From NCBI GenBank assembly GCA_946221035.1, contig CAMIME010000019.1:1-39049 (forward strand): a DNA stretch of 39,049 bases. The letters are read 5' to 3'. A model generated the notes under the pieces. The model was not told where the DNA came from. It ran no database searches and saw only the letters and a program-made list of their open reading frames with translations. A program made the translations under genes and the position numbers. Position 1 is the first letter of the stretch. Each line of letters begins with the position of its first letter. This document shows positions 6,936 through 14,231 of this stretch, in pieces. Source of the DNA: an uncultured Campylobacter sp. (lineage in GTDB: Bacteria > Actinomycetota > Actinomycetes > Mycobacteriales > Mycobacteriaceae).

Positions 6936-8315
6936 TTAACGCAAGCCCTCTTTGGACTCGTCGTGAAGCGTGTAGTTCGCCTTGACGTGGGGCGCCTTCT
7001 CCGCGATGTAGTCTTCGATCTGCTTGAACACATCGGACCACGGCGGCTTGCCGTCCGCTGCCTTCTTGATCCTGGCTTCACGCGCGCCGGGCAACTTGTC
7101 GCGCATGCGGTAGATGACCGCCTCTGCCTTAGCCTTCGCCGCGAAAGCGATCTTCCAGTGCAGGTACGGGGTGCCTTCGAAACGCGACCCCTTGACCATG
7201 AACTTTGTGTCTTCGTCGCCGATGATCAGCGAGAGCGCACCGAGCACCTGGCCCGGCATCTGCGGATCCAGGTCTTCCAGGATTCCCATCAGCGCTTCCG
7301 CCACGCGCACGTGGTAGGAGGAGGAGTAGCCGCCGTTTGCGTAGATGAAGTCGGTCATCTTGCGCATCTCGTCGCCGGTCTTCGGGATCAGGCGCTCCTC
7401 CGCACCCATGAGGTGGAGCACCCAGGCCCAGTACATGGCCACGTCGTCCCACTCTTCGCCCGAGTGCGGGCGGCCGAAGAACTCGTCGACGCCGATGGGC
7501 ATCAGCGCGAACCAGCCCTCACCGGAGACCAAGAAAGAGGAGCCGATGGGGCGGCCGAACTCGTTGTAGTGGTCGGGGCCCCAGAGCTTTTCCAGGCCGC
7601 GGTTCGCCTGGGCGTGCAGCAGGCGTACGCGGACCGCCGCCTTCAGGCCGTCGGAGTAACGATCAAAGACGCCCTTCTTGCCCAGGTCAACGAAGAATTT
7701 CACCGTTTCGATGATGCGGGTGAACGACTCGATCTCGAACATCCCGGTCTCGCCCGTCGCTGCGGAGGTGCGGTCCTCCATGGTGGTGGCCCAGTAAGCG
7801 AAACCGATGGACAGTAGCTCGGCAGAGGGTGTGACGTTGTAGTAGGCGACGCGGCCCCGCTCGGCAGCTTCTAGGTCGATCCAATCCGGGATGTTGTCGA
7901 CCTCGGAGAAGAATTCGACGAGCTCCGGCGATGGGTCGGCAACCTTGTCAATGCCCTCGTTCAGCGCAGTTTCGAAGTCCGCGCGGGACTTCTTCGCACC
8001 GTCGCGCTTGAAGGCCTCTGCGAGCTTCGCGCCGGTCTCGTCGGTCTGCCACATGTGATCGTCGAGAAGCTTTGTTTGGAAGCTGTCGTAACCGTCCCAC
8101 GTGTCGGCGACGGTGTGCCACTTATCAAAAAGGTTGTGGCGCAGCGTTGCCCAACCCGGGGTCTTCGTGCGGCGCTTCGGCGCCGGCCGCAGTGGCATGC
8201 CATCGCGGTAGAAGTACCGGAAGTCCTCGTAGGGGTTGTCCGACATCGGAAGGATCTCGGGGCGCACGGGGTTCTGGTGCTGACGCTCGGTATGGGCGTC
8301 CATGCTGGTCGTCAT
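6936..8315 (-). CDS. MpaB/Lcp-type oxygenase (DUF2236), second copy
   Basis: This 459-residue paralogue comes first in the minus-strand operon. It shares the family plan with its neighbour: AELLSIGFAYW (about residues 165-175), the R/T-rich helix ESFTRIIETVKFF, the histidine motif VRVRLLHAQ (His234 the ligand candidate) and the WAWVLHLMGAEERLIP block. The N-terminal 50 residues are polar and proline-rich with no signal peptide. GGGAAGG lies just before the ATG at 8315; an internal ATG at codon 24 is an alternative. Two different copies in tandem suggest either a heteromer or two successive cleavages. A flavin/iron-sulfur reductase gene is transcribed divergently from the same intergenic region. 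Confidence 0.8.
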   Translation of the reverse strand: MTTSMDAHTERQHQNPVRPEILPMSDNPYEDFRYFYRDGMPLRPAPKRRTKTPGWATLRHNLFDKWHTVADTWDGYDSFQTKLLDDHMWQTDETGAKLAEAFKRDGAKKSRADFETALNEGIDKVADPSPELVEFFSEVDNIPDWIDLEAAERGRVAYYNVTPSAELLSIGFAYWATTMEDRTSAATGETGMFEIESFTRIIETVKFFVDLGKKGVFDRYSDGLKAAVRVRLLHAQANRGLEKLWGPDHYNEFGRPIGSSFLVSGEGWFALMPIGVDEFFGRPHSGEEWDDVAMYWAWVLHLMGAEERLIPKTGDEMRKMTDFIYANGGYSSSYHVRVAEALMGILEDLDPQMPGQVLGALSLIIGDEDTKFMVKGSRFEGTPYLHWKIAFAAKAKAEAVIYRMRDKLPGAREARIKKAADGKPPWSDVFKQIEDYIAEKAPHVKANYTLHDESKEGLR

Positions 8316-8387
8316 ACTCGACCTTCCCTCTCGTTGTTAGCTGGCTAGGACCTTGCGCTAGTGAGTTTTCCGGACTCGAACCTCATA

Positions 8388-8403
8388 TGTGGTGTCCCTC
8401 ACG
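8388..8403. promoter_or_regulatory. Candidate GlxR (CRP-type) operator between oxygenase and reductase genes
   Basis: TGTGGTGTCCCTCACG fits the corynebacterial GlxR/CRP pattern TGTGANNTNNNTCACA except at position 5 and the last base. It lies between the divergent oxygenase (ATG 8315) and reductase (ATG 8519) genes, so cAMP-linked carbon control of both is plausible. The match is from memory of the consensus. Confidence 0.4.
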
Positions 8404-8518
8404 TTTCGCGTGGTCTTATAGTATCGGTTACAGATGGTCCCAGCAACCAGTTTCAGGACTGATTTTTGCCCGTTGTACTGCGGGAATGGTGTGACGAATA
8501 GGAGAGGCGGAGATTCCG

Positions 8519-9598
8519 ATGAGCAGCTTGAGAAAACGACTTGGAGGCATCGCATCCAGATTCCAGCGCGAGACGGAGGTACCGCCCGCCGACCCCCGTG
8601 TCGAGCTCACCGTCGCCGAGGTCCAACGCGGTGACAGCGTTGTACTGATCACACTGCACACCCCCGACGGCAAGCGTCTCGACGGCTACGAGCCCGGCTG
8701 CCACGCCGACTTCTACCTTCGCGCCGACAGCGGCGAAGAACTCGTCCGCCCATACTCCCTGTTCCCGATGGACCACCTGGGAGTAGAGGGTGAAGACGGC
8801 GCGTACGGCATCTCCGTCAAACTGGAAGAGAATTCCCGTGGCGGCTCGATTGCGCTGCACAAACTCCAAGTGGGCGACACTGTCCGCATAGGTAAGCCCC
8901 GCAACAACTTCCCCCTGGCCAAAGACGCAAAGCGCTCGATCCTGGTCGGTGCCGGCGTGGGCATCGCGCCGATTTACTCCCTGGCGCGCGACCTTCAGCG
9001 CAATGATGCCGACTACTCCGTGCTGTACTTCGCCTCCAGTGAGGAACGCGCCGTCATGCAACGCACCATCGAGGAGTACCTCCAAGGAAAAACGAAGAGC
9101 ATCTTCGCCACCGGCGAGCGCGATCAGCAGGCAGGTTACATCGAGGAAGCATTTCGCGCCTCCGACGTCCCGGCCGAAGACACGCACCTGTACGTGTGTG
9201 GACCTCAGGGCTTCATGGACGGTGTTGTCGAAGTAGCATCTCAGACCCTTCCTGCATCTCACGTGCACTGGGAAGTGTTCCGGGCCGCCGAGGAAACTCT
9301 CGCCGGCGATAAGCGTGCCGACGGCGAATTCGAGGTGCACTTCGGAGGCGAAACCTACACCATTCCTGAAGGTGAATCAGTGCTCGATGTGTTCGAGGAT
9401 GAAGATGTTCCGATCATGTCGCAGTGCTTCGAGGGCACGTGCGGAACTTGCATCATGCGCGTCATCGACGGCACTCCCGACCACCGCGACAGCATCTTCA
9501 CGGAGGAACAACACGAACGCGGCGCGTTTGCCACCTGCGTCTCCCGGTCCCTCTCCCCTTCCCTCACCCTCGAGCGGTGGAAGAACTCTGTGCGCTAG
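8519..9598 (+). CDS. Phthalate-dioxygenase-reductase-type oxidoreductase (FMN, NAD, [2Fe-2S])
   Basis: This 359-residue electron-transfer flavoprotein passes electrons from NAD(P)H through FMN to a C-terminal plant-type [2Fe-2S] ferredoxin domain. A flavin-binding motif RPYSLFPMD lies near residue 80, the nucleotide-binding motif GAGVGIAPIYSL near 144 and YVCGPQGFMDGV near 227. The cluster ligands CFEGTCGTC lie near residue 302 with a fourth cysteine (ATCVS) about 29 residues later. The order matches VanB/PDR reductases. A start at 8519 gives an extra stretch of about 35 residues before the reductase domain. Such reductases usually serve Rieske oxygenases; none is in the window, so the neighbouring DUF2236 enzymes are the candidate partners (inference). 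The gene ends 3 nt from the convergent HNH gene. Confidence 0.9.
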   Translation: MSSLRKRLGGIASRFQRETEVPPADPRVELTVAEVQRGDSVVLITLHTPDGKRLDGYEPGCHADFYLRADSGEELVRPYSLFPMDHLGVEGEDGAYGISVKLEENSRGGSIALHKLQVGDTVRIGKPRNNFPLAKDAKRSILVGAGVGIAPIYSLARDLQRNDADYSVLYFASSEERAVMQRTIEEYLQGKTKSIFATGERDQQAGYIEEAFRASDVPAEDTHLYVCGPQGFMDGVVEVASQTLPASHVHWEVFRAAEETLAGDKRADGEFEVHFGGETYTIPEGESVLDVFEDEDVPIMSQCFEGTCGTCIMRVIDGTPDHRDSIFTEEQHERGAFATCVSRSLSPSLTLERWKNSVR

Positions 9599-9601
9599 CC
9601 C

Positions 9602-11182
9602 TTAGGAAGCAAACCCGTAGCGCTTGTTCAAAATCTCCAAGTCGGACACACTAATGCTGCTGTTGGGGAAGCAGCGGAGCAGCTTGAACGTGGCGACAAA
9701 TTCCGCCCACTCGGCGTCCAGTTCGTCCTGGAGCGGGTTCGACTCCGGGACGTAACTTTCGGGGTCGGGGAAGGGAGGTTCGTCCATGTCGGGTTCCTCG
9801 GGGTACGGCTCCTGGTAAGGCATCTCGGGTCGGAACGGGAAGAGCAGATCGTATTCCTGCTCCAGCGCCTCGATGGCGACAGTGGCCTTTTCAAGATCCA
9901 GATCTACGTCGAATTCGTCGAGAACGGTGTGGGCTCTGGCAAAGAACTCCGCAGTTTTCGCACGGTTTTTGCGCACGCTATCGAGACTGGACTGCCAGCG
10001 AGGCGTGGTCGGTGTGATCTGCTGCCAAATCAATCCGTTGGAGGCGGAAAGCTCCCACGTCCCGTCGCTGAAACACCAGAGGATGTCGCCGGTGTGCGGA
10101 TCGGGGATGTAGAAAGCCCGGCGATCGGTCTTCACGTTGTGGTGCTTTTCGCACAGCGCGTAGAGGTTATCTACCGAGGTTGGCCCTCCATCTTGATACG
10201 GGATGCGGTGATCGAGCTGGCACTGCTGCGCCGCCCGGTTGCACCCCGGGAAGATGCAAGTGCCGTCGCGAGCGATCACGGCGTGGCGCATCTCTTCAGA
10301 AGGGACGTAGCCACGGAGGGTCGTTTCAGCGGCTGCATCGAGGTCGCGCAGGAGCGGATCATTGTCCTTAAACCACTGGTCAATCGAGGCGGTTGCCTCT
10401 GGGTCGGTCCACCCGCTGCCCTGGAGGTAAACCGGCTCCCCTTCCGCACGGTCCCTCGGGGCATAAATGTGCACGACTGGCGCAACCGTCGGCCCGGCAA
10501 GGTCCCCGGCGAGCAGCTGAATGGCTGCATCCGCGACGCTCACGCCGTGCTCACGGGCACAGGCTGCGACGTTGGCCCGGATGCGGGCGGCGTGTGTTGC
10601 ATTGGTGAGAAGTTCGACGCGAGATAGTGCCCTACCGCTGAGAACAAATTCGTCGAAAGTGAGAGTGTCGCCAGTTTCGGTCTCTCGCTTCTTTCGCTTC
10701 TTCTTGTCGTAGGCGCGGCTGGGGTCGATGCGTTTGATCAAGGCGCGGATCCGCTCCGTAATCGTGTTGCGCTGGGGCATTTGCTGGTTATCACGTTTGG
10801 GCGTGAAGGTGGTTACGAGGATCTCGTCGAGCTCCGCAAGCACCGCGTGATCCACGTCGGGGCCGAGCTCCTCCACCCCTGACGCAATGGCGGAAAGGTG
10901 CGGAAGATCTAGCAGGCGTGTCTCAGCTTGGAGCGTGCGCACCATTGGAAGATCCTGCAGTACCGCGTGCCCGAGGATGGCAGTTTTGGTGAAACCCTTC
11001 GTCCACCCGGTGGCGGCCTGCAGCTTCGCCACGGCTGTATCGAAATCATCTACGTCAACGCCAGGCCATGCGTAGTGGCCGAGCATGGCCCAGTACGCAT
11101 CCCGGATGGACTGGGCACCTTCGCTATCAGCGTCGTGTGGACGTTGGTGCCGGAAGGATTTGGGTGGTGCTACGGCGGTCAT
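9602..11182 (-). CDS. DUF222 domain-containing HNH endonuclease
   Basis: This 526-residue protein has an N-terminal helical DUF222 domain (about residues 30-300), then an HNH nuclease domain with CIFPGCNRAAQQCQLDHRIP, YQDGGPTSVDNL and LCEKHHNVKT (about 330-375), and an acidic C-terminal tail. The family corresponds to the 13E12 repeat proteins, often present in many copies in actinobacteria; the biological role is not established. I chose the ATG at 11182 (MTAVAPPKSF) because AGGGGGA lies just before it, ten codons inside the longest frame. A perfect sigma-70 promoter lies 30 nt upstream. It is convergent with the reductase gene. Confidence 0.9.
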   Translation of the reverse strand: MTAVAPPKSFRHQRPHDADSEGAQSIRDAYWAMLGHYAWPGVDVDDFDTAVAKLQAATGWTKGFTKTAILGHAVLQDLPMVRTLQAETRLLDLPHLSAIASGVEELGPDVDHAVLAELDEILVTTFTPKRDNQQMPQRNTITERIRALIKRIDPSRAYDKKKRKKRETETGDTLTFDEFVLSGRALSRVELLTNATHAARIRANVAACAREHGVSVADAAIQLLAGDLAGPTVAPVVHIYAPRDRAEGEPVYLQGSGWTDPEATASIDQWFKDNDPLLRDLDAAAETTLRGYVPSEEMRHAVIARDGTCIFPGCNRAAQQCQLDHRIPYQDGGPTSVDNLYALCEKHHNVKTDRRAFYIPDPHTGDILWCFSDGTWELSASNGLIWQQITPTTPRWQSSLDSVRKNRAKTAEFFARAHTVLDEFDVDLDLEKATVAIEALEQEYDLLFPFRPEMPYQEPYPEEPDMDEPPFPDPESYVPESNPLQDELDAEWAEFVATFKLLRCFPNSSISVSDLEILNKRYGFAS

Positions 11183-11211
11183 GGTGTCCCCCTTCGAATG
11201 TGTTGGACGCA

Positions 11212-11240
11212 ATTATATCGAACATCCATGCCACTGTCAA
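11212..11240 (-). promoter_or_regulatory. Perfect-consensus sigma-70 promoter of the HNH gene
   Basis: On the minus strand TTGACA (11235-11240) and TATAAT (11212-11217) are separated by exactly 17 nt, followed about 30 nt later by the ribosome-binding site and ATG of the HNH gene. The surrounding 160 nt is visibly more AT-rich than its neighbours. Confidence 0.85.
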
Positions 11241-11346
11241 GAGATAGACCACATCTTTTTCCGATTGGAACAACACGTTTGTTCGCCCAATAAAAAGGCC
11301 AACCCTGCATCATACAAAACGACCCGGACACTTTTAGCCCGCCGAA

Positions 11347-12270
11347 TTAGAGCAGCCGGACCATGGCAACTCCGGCGATCACGAGGGCGAGACCGGTGAG
11401 GCGGAAGGGCGTCGGTAAGCTGCGGCGGCCCTTGGTGCCGATCGCGAGCGACTCGAGCACCTGGCCGCACACAATGGTGCCGGTGAGCGAACCGATCACG
11501 GTTGTGCCGGTGCCCAGGATGGGTGAGAGCGTGGCGCCACCGAATACAAACAACGCCCCGAGCGCACCGCCGAGCCACATCCACCATGGCCCCGGTGCCA
11601 CCCCGCTGGCGATCGCTCGCCGATCCTGGGGCAGCACGAACACAAGAACAGCGAGGACGATCAGTCCCACCACCAGCGAAATCTGCCCCGCCTGGAGAGG
11701 ACTGCCTAGTGCGACGCCGAGATGTCCGTTGACTGCGGTCTGGGTGGCCGAGCCCATCCCCATGAGCACACCGAACGCGCGGAGGAGCCACAGCTGGGCG
11801 CCGGTAGCGGTCCCCATCGGAACAGGTCTGCGGCCGACCTCGAGGACCATCGCGATGCCAGCGATGACAACGACGGCGCCGACTAGGCGCAAGAGGCCGA
11901 CCGGGCGAGGGTCGTAGTGGAACAGACCGAACTTGTCCACAACAAGGCCCATGATGACTTGGCCGAGGATGGGCAAGATGACCGTCTGTACAGGTCCGAG
12001 CTGCGGAAATAGGACGATGTTGCCGGCGATGAACATCACTCCCATGAACCCGCCAAGCCAGATCCACCACGGCTGGCTCGCCGGAACGGAGAGGTCCGGT
12101 ACCAACACGTGGGTGGCGGCGAGGGAGATGACCGTCGCAACGACCACCGCAACTATGAAGGAATAGAACGTGGCGGCAATCGGAGCACCAACACTTTGGC
12201 GCAACCTCGTGTTAATCGCCGTTTGTACGGGGACGATTGCGCCCACCAACATCGCGAGCACGACCAGCAA
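11347..12270 (-). CDS. DMT-superfamily permease of the YdcZ (DUF606) type
   Basis: This 307-residue integral membrane protein is made of two tandem YdcZ repeats, each starting with a helix like MLVGAIVPVQTAINTRLRQ or GVLMGMGSATQTAVNGHLG and followed by a WxWLGGxxG motif (WIWLGGFMG near residue 69, WMWLGGALG near 227). About ten helices are expected. The substrate of the family is mostly unknown. The start is TTG at 12270, supported by AAGGAGG at 12278-12284 with 7-nt spacing; the next in-frame ATG would cut into the first helix. The gene follows the biotin carboxylase terminator and is probably expressed partly by read-through. Confidence 0.85.
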   Translation of the reverse strand: MLVVLAMLVGAIVPVQTAINTRLRQSVGAPIAATFYSFIVAVVVATVISLAATHVLVPDLSVPASQPWWIWLGGFMGVMFIAGNIVLFPQLGPVQTVILPILGQVIMGLVVDKFGLFHYDPRPVGLLRLVGAVVVIAGIAMVLEVGRRPVPMGTATGAQLWLLRAFGVLMGMGSATQTAVNGHLGVALGSPLQAGQISLVVGLIVLAVLVFVLPQDRRAIASGVAPGPWWMWLGGALGALFVFGGATLSPILGTGTTVIGSLTGTIVCGQVLESLAIGTKGRRSLPTPFRLTGLALVIAGVAMVRLL

Positions 12271-12294
12271 CTTCCAGCCTCCTTCAATAGTGAA

Positions 12295-12321
12295 GCAGCC
12301 GGGCGCAATGCACCCGGCTGC
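12295..12321 (-). terminator. Hairpin terminator or attenuator after the biotin carboxylase gene
   Basis: A perfect 9-bp stem (12295-12303 with 12313-12321) encloses a 9-nt loop. The T-run after it is weak (TTCACTATT), and the ribosome-binding site of the DMT gene follows immediately, so partial read-through is likely. Confidence 0.65.
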
Positions 12322-12338
12322 CTGGACCCTGCCGACGA

Positions 12339-13724
12339 TTAGGCGTCGGTCGGGATGGTCTCCATGTTCTCCATCATCTTGGCCACGTAGCCCGTGTTGA
12401 TCTCACCGGAGCGGAACTGCTCAGAGTTCAACAGGTGAGCCTGGAACGGTGCGGTAGTGACCACGCCTTCGACCTTGAGCTCGTCGAGCGCGCGGAGCAT
12501 GCGCTCGATGCACTCGTCGCGGTCCTCGGCCCAGCAAATGAGCTTGCCCACCATTGAGTCGTAGAACGGCGGGATGGTGTAGCCGGTCTCGATGTGGGTG
12601 TCCATGCGCACTCCGAACCCGCCCGGGGCACGGTAGTGCTCGATCTTGCCGGGACGCGGAGCGAAGTTCTCGTTCGGGTCCTCAGCGTTGATGCGGCACT
12701 CAATCGCGTGGCCGCGGATCTGGATGTCGTCCTGCGTCAGGCGCAATTTCTGCCCGGAGGCGATGCGCAGCTGCTCCTTGATCAGGTCCACACCCGTGAT
12801 CATCTCGGTGACCGGGTGCTCCACCTGAATACGGGTGTTCATCTCGATGAAGTAGTACTTGCGCTCGATGTTGTCGAAGACGAACTCGATCGTGCCCGCG
12901 TTCTTGTAGCCCACCTCCTTGCAGAGGTTGATGGCGGCTTCCTGGAGGCCGGCGCGGAGCTCGTCGTCAAGCGCTGGCGAAGGCCCCTCCTCGATGAGCT
13001 TCTGGTTGCGGCGCTGCGAGGTGCAGTCGCGCTCGCCCAGGGCGATGGCATTTTCGCCGTCGGCGAGCACCTGGATCTCGATGTGGCGGATGTCGGTGAG
13101 GTAGCGCTCGATGTAAACCGACGAGTCGTTGAACGCGGACTGCGCCTCGTTCATGATCTCGTTGAGGTCGCGCTCGAGCGTCTCTTCCTTCTCCACCACG
13201 CGCATGCCGCGCCCGCCGCCGCCAGCGGCAGCTTTGATCAGCAGCGGAAAGCCAGTTTGCTTAGCGACGGCCAAGGCTTCCTCGAACTCGGTCACCACAC
13301 CATCAGACCCGGGAACCGTGGGGACGCCTGCGCGCTGCGCGATCTTTTTCGCCTCGATCTTGTCGCCCATGAGGCGGATGTGCTCCGACGACGGGCCGAC
13401 GAAGCCGATGCCCTCGTCCTCGACCATCTTCACGAAGTTGGCCTTTTCCGAAAGGAAGCCGTAGCCCGGGTGAATCGCGTCGGCCTTGAACGCCATCGCG
13501 GCGGACACGACAAGCTCAGGAGAGTTGTAGCTCTTCGCGGCGTTGGCGGGGCCGATGCAGACGGCCTGATCTGCCTCCTTCACGCCGAGGGAGTCCTTGT
13601 CGCCCTCCGAGTACGCGAGGATGGACTTAATACCCAGCTCCTTGCAGGCGCGGATGACGCGCAACGCGATCTCACCGCGGTTCGCGATGAGCACGCTGCC
13701 GAGCAGCTGTTCGTTGTCTGCCAT
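12339..13724 (-). CDS. Stand-alone biotin carboxylase subunit (AccC type)
   Basis: The 461-residue protein carboxylates biotin on a separate carrier protein using ATP and bicarbonate. It has the full carboxylase core: ANRGEIALRVIRACKELGI at the N-terminus, the ATP-grasp glycine loop KAAAGGGGRGMRVV (about residues 165-178), GERDCTSQRRNQKLIEE (about 237-253), EMNTRIQVEHPVTE (about 295-308) and the C-terminal domain RINAEDPNENFAPRPG. There is no fused BCCP, unlike the fused alpha subunits and one-chain pyruvate carboxylase usual in corynebacteria. It is the last gene of the three-gene carboxylase operon, 18 nt after the BCCP gene. Confidence 0.93.
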   Translation of the reverse strand: MADNEQLLGSVLIANRGEIALRVIRACKELGIKSILAYSEGDKDSLGVKEADQAVCIGPANAAKSYNSPELVVSAAMAFKADAIHPGYGFLSEKANFVKMVEDEGIGFVGPSSEHIRLMGDKIEAKKIAQRAGVPTVPGSDGVVTEFEEALAVAKQTGFPLLIKAAAGGGGRGMRVVEKEETLERDLNEIMNEAQSAFNDSSVYIERYLTDIRHIEIQVLADGENAIALGERDCTSQRRNQKLIEEGPSPALDDELRAGLQEAAINLCKEVGYKNAGTIEFVFDNIERKYYFIEMNTRIQVEHPVTEMITGVDLIKEQLRIASGQKLRLTQDDIQIRGHAIECRINAEDPNENFAPRPGKIEHYRAPGGFGVRMDTHIETGYTIPPFYDSMVGKLICWAEDRDECIERMLRALDELKVEGVVTTAPFQAHLLNSEQFRSGEINTGYVAKMMENMETIPTDA

Positions 13725-13742
13725 GCTGTCTCCTACTTCTGC

Positions 13743-14231
13743 CTACTTCTCTTCGATGACCATGAGGACCTGGCCGTGCTCGACCGCATCCTCGTTCTCC
13801 ACACGAATCTCGGTGATGGTGCCGGCGACCTTCGCCTCGATGTTATTCATCAGCTTCATCACCTCGACGATGCACAGCACCTGGCCCACCTCAACGGTGT
13901 CGCCGACCTTGACAAACGGGTCCGCGCCCGGCTTCGGCGCGGCGTAGAAGGTACCCACCATCGGGGACTTCACCTCGGTGCCGTTGCCGGAAGGCGCCGG
14001 AGCCTCCTGCTTTTCGACGGCCGGTTCTTCTGCCTTGGGGGCTTCGGGCGCAGGGGCAGGTGCTGGAGTAGGAGCAGGTGCAGGGGCGGGTGCCTGGGTG
14101 TTCAGGCCGCCCGGGGTGCGGGACATCGCGAGCTCGATGTCGCCGTACTTGATGTTGAGCTCCTGGATCTCGCCGGACTGGTTGACCCACTCGAGGAGGG
14201 ACTTGATTTCGTTGATGTTGGTGTTAGACAT
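13743..14231 (-). CDS. Biotin carboxyl carrier protein (AccB type)
   Basis: This 162-residue swinging-arm carrier shuttles carboxybiotin between the carboxylase and the transferase. An AccB-like N-terminal helix domain (INEIKSLLEWVNQSGEI) is followed by an Ala/Pro-rich flexible linker (about residues 48-85) and a biotinyl domain with the attachment motif CIVEVMKLMN, whose lysine receives biotin, and VLMVIEE near the end. Its ATG overlaps the stop codon of the 5S gene by one base (TAATG), so translation is coupled. The AccB-like form would by itself suggest acetyl-CoA carboxylase, but the transferase beside it is of the pyruvate type. Confidence 0.93.
   Translation of the reverse strand: MSNTNINEIKSLLEWVNQSGEIQELNIKYGDIELAMSRTPGGLNTQAPAPAPAPTPAPAPAPEAPKAEEPAVEKQEAPAPSGNGTEVKSPMVGTFYAAPKPGADPFVKVGDTVEVGQVLCIVEVMKLMNNIEAKVAGTITEIRVENEDAVEHGQVLMVIEEK

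Noticed and set aside
11212..11240. Possible LexA (SOS) box in the HNH promoter
   Set aside because: Only one half-site (GTTCGA on the minus strand) is present; the other half matches 3 of 6 positions.
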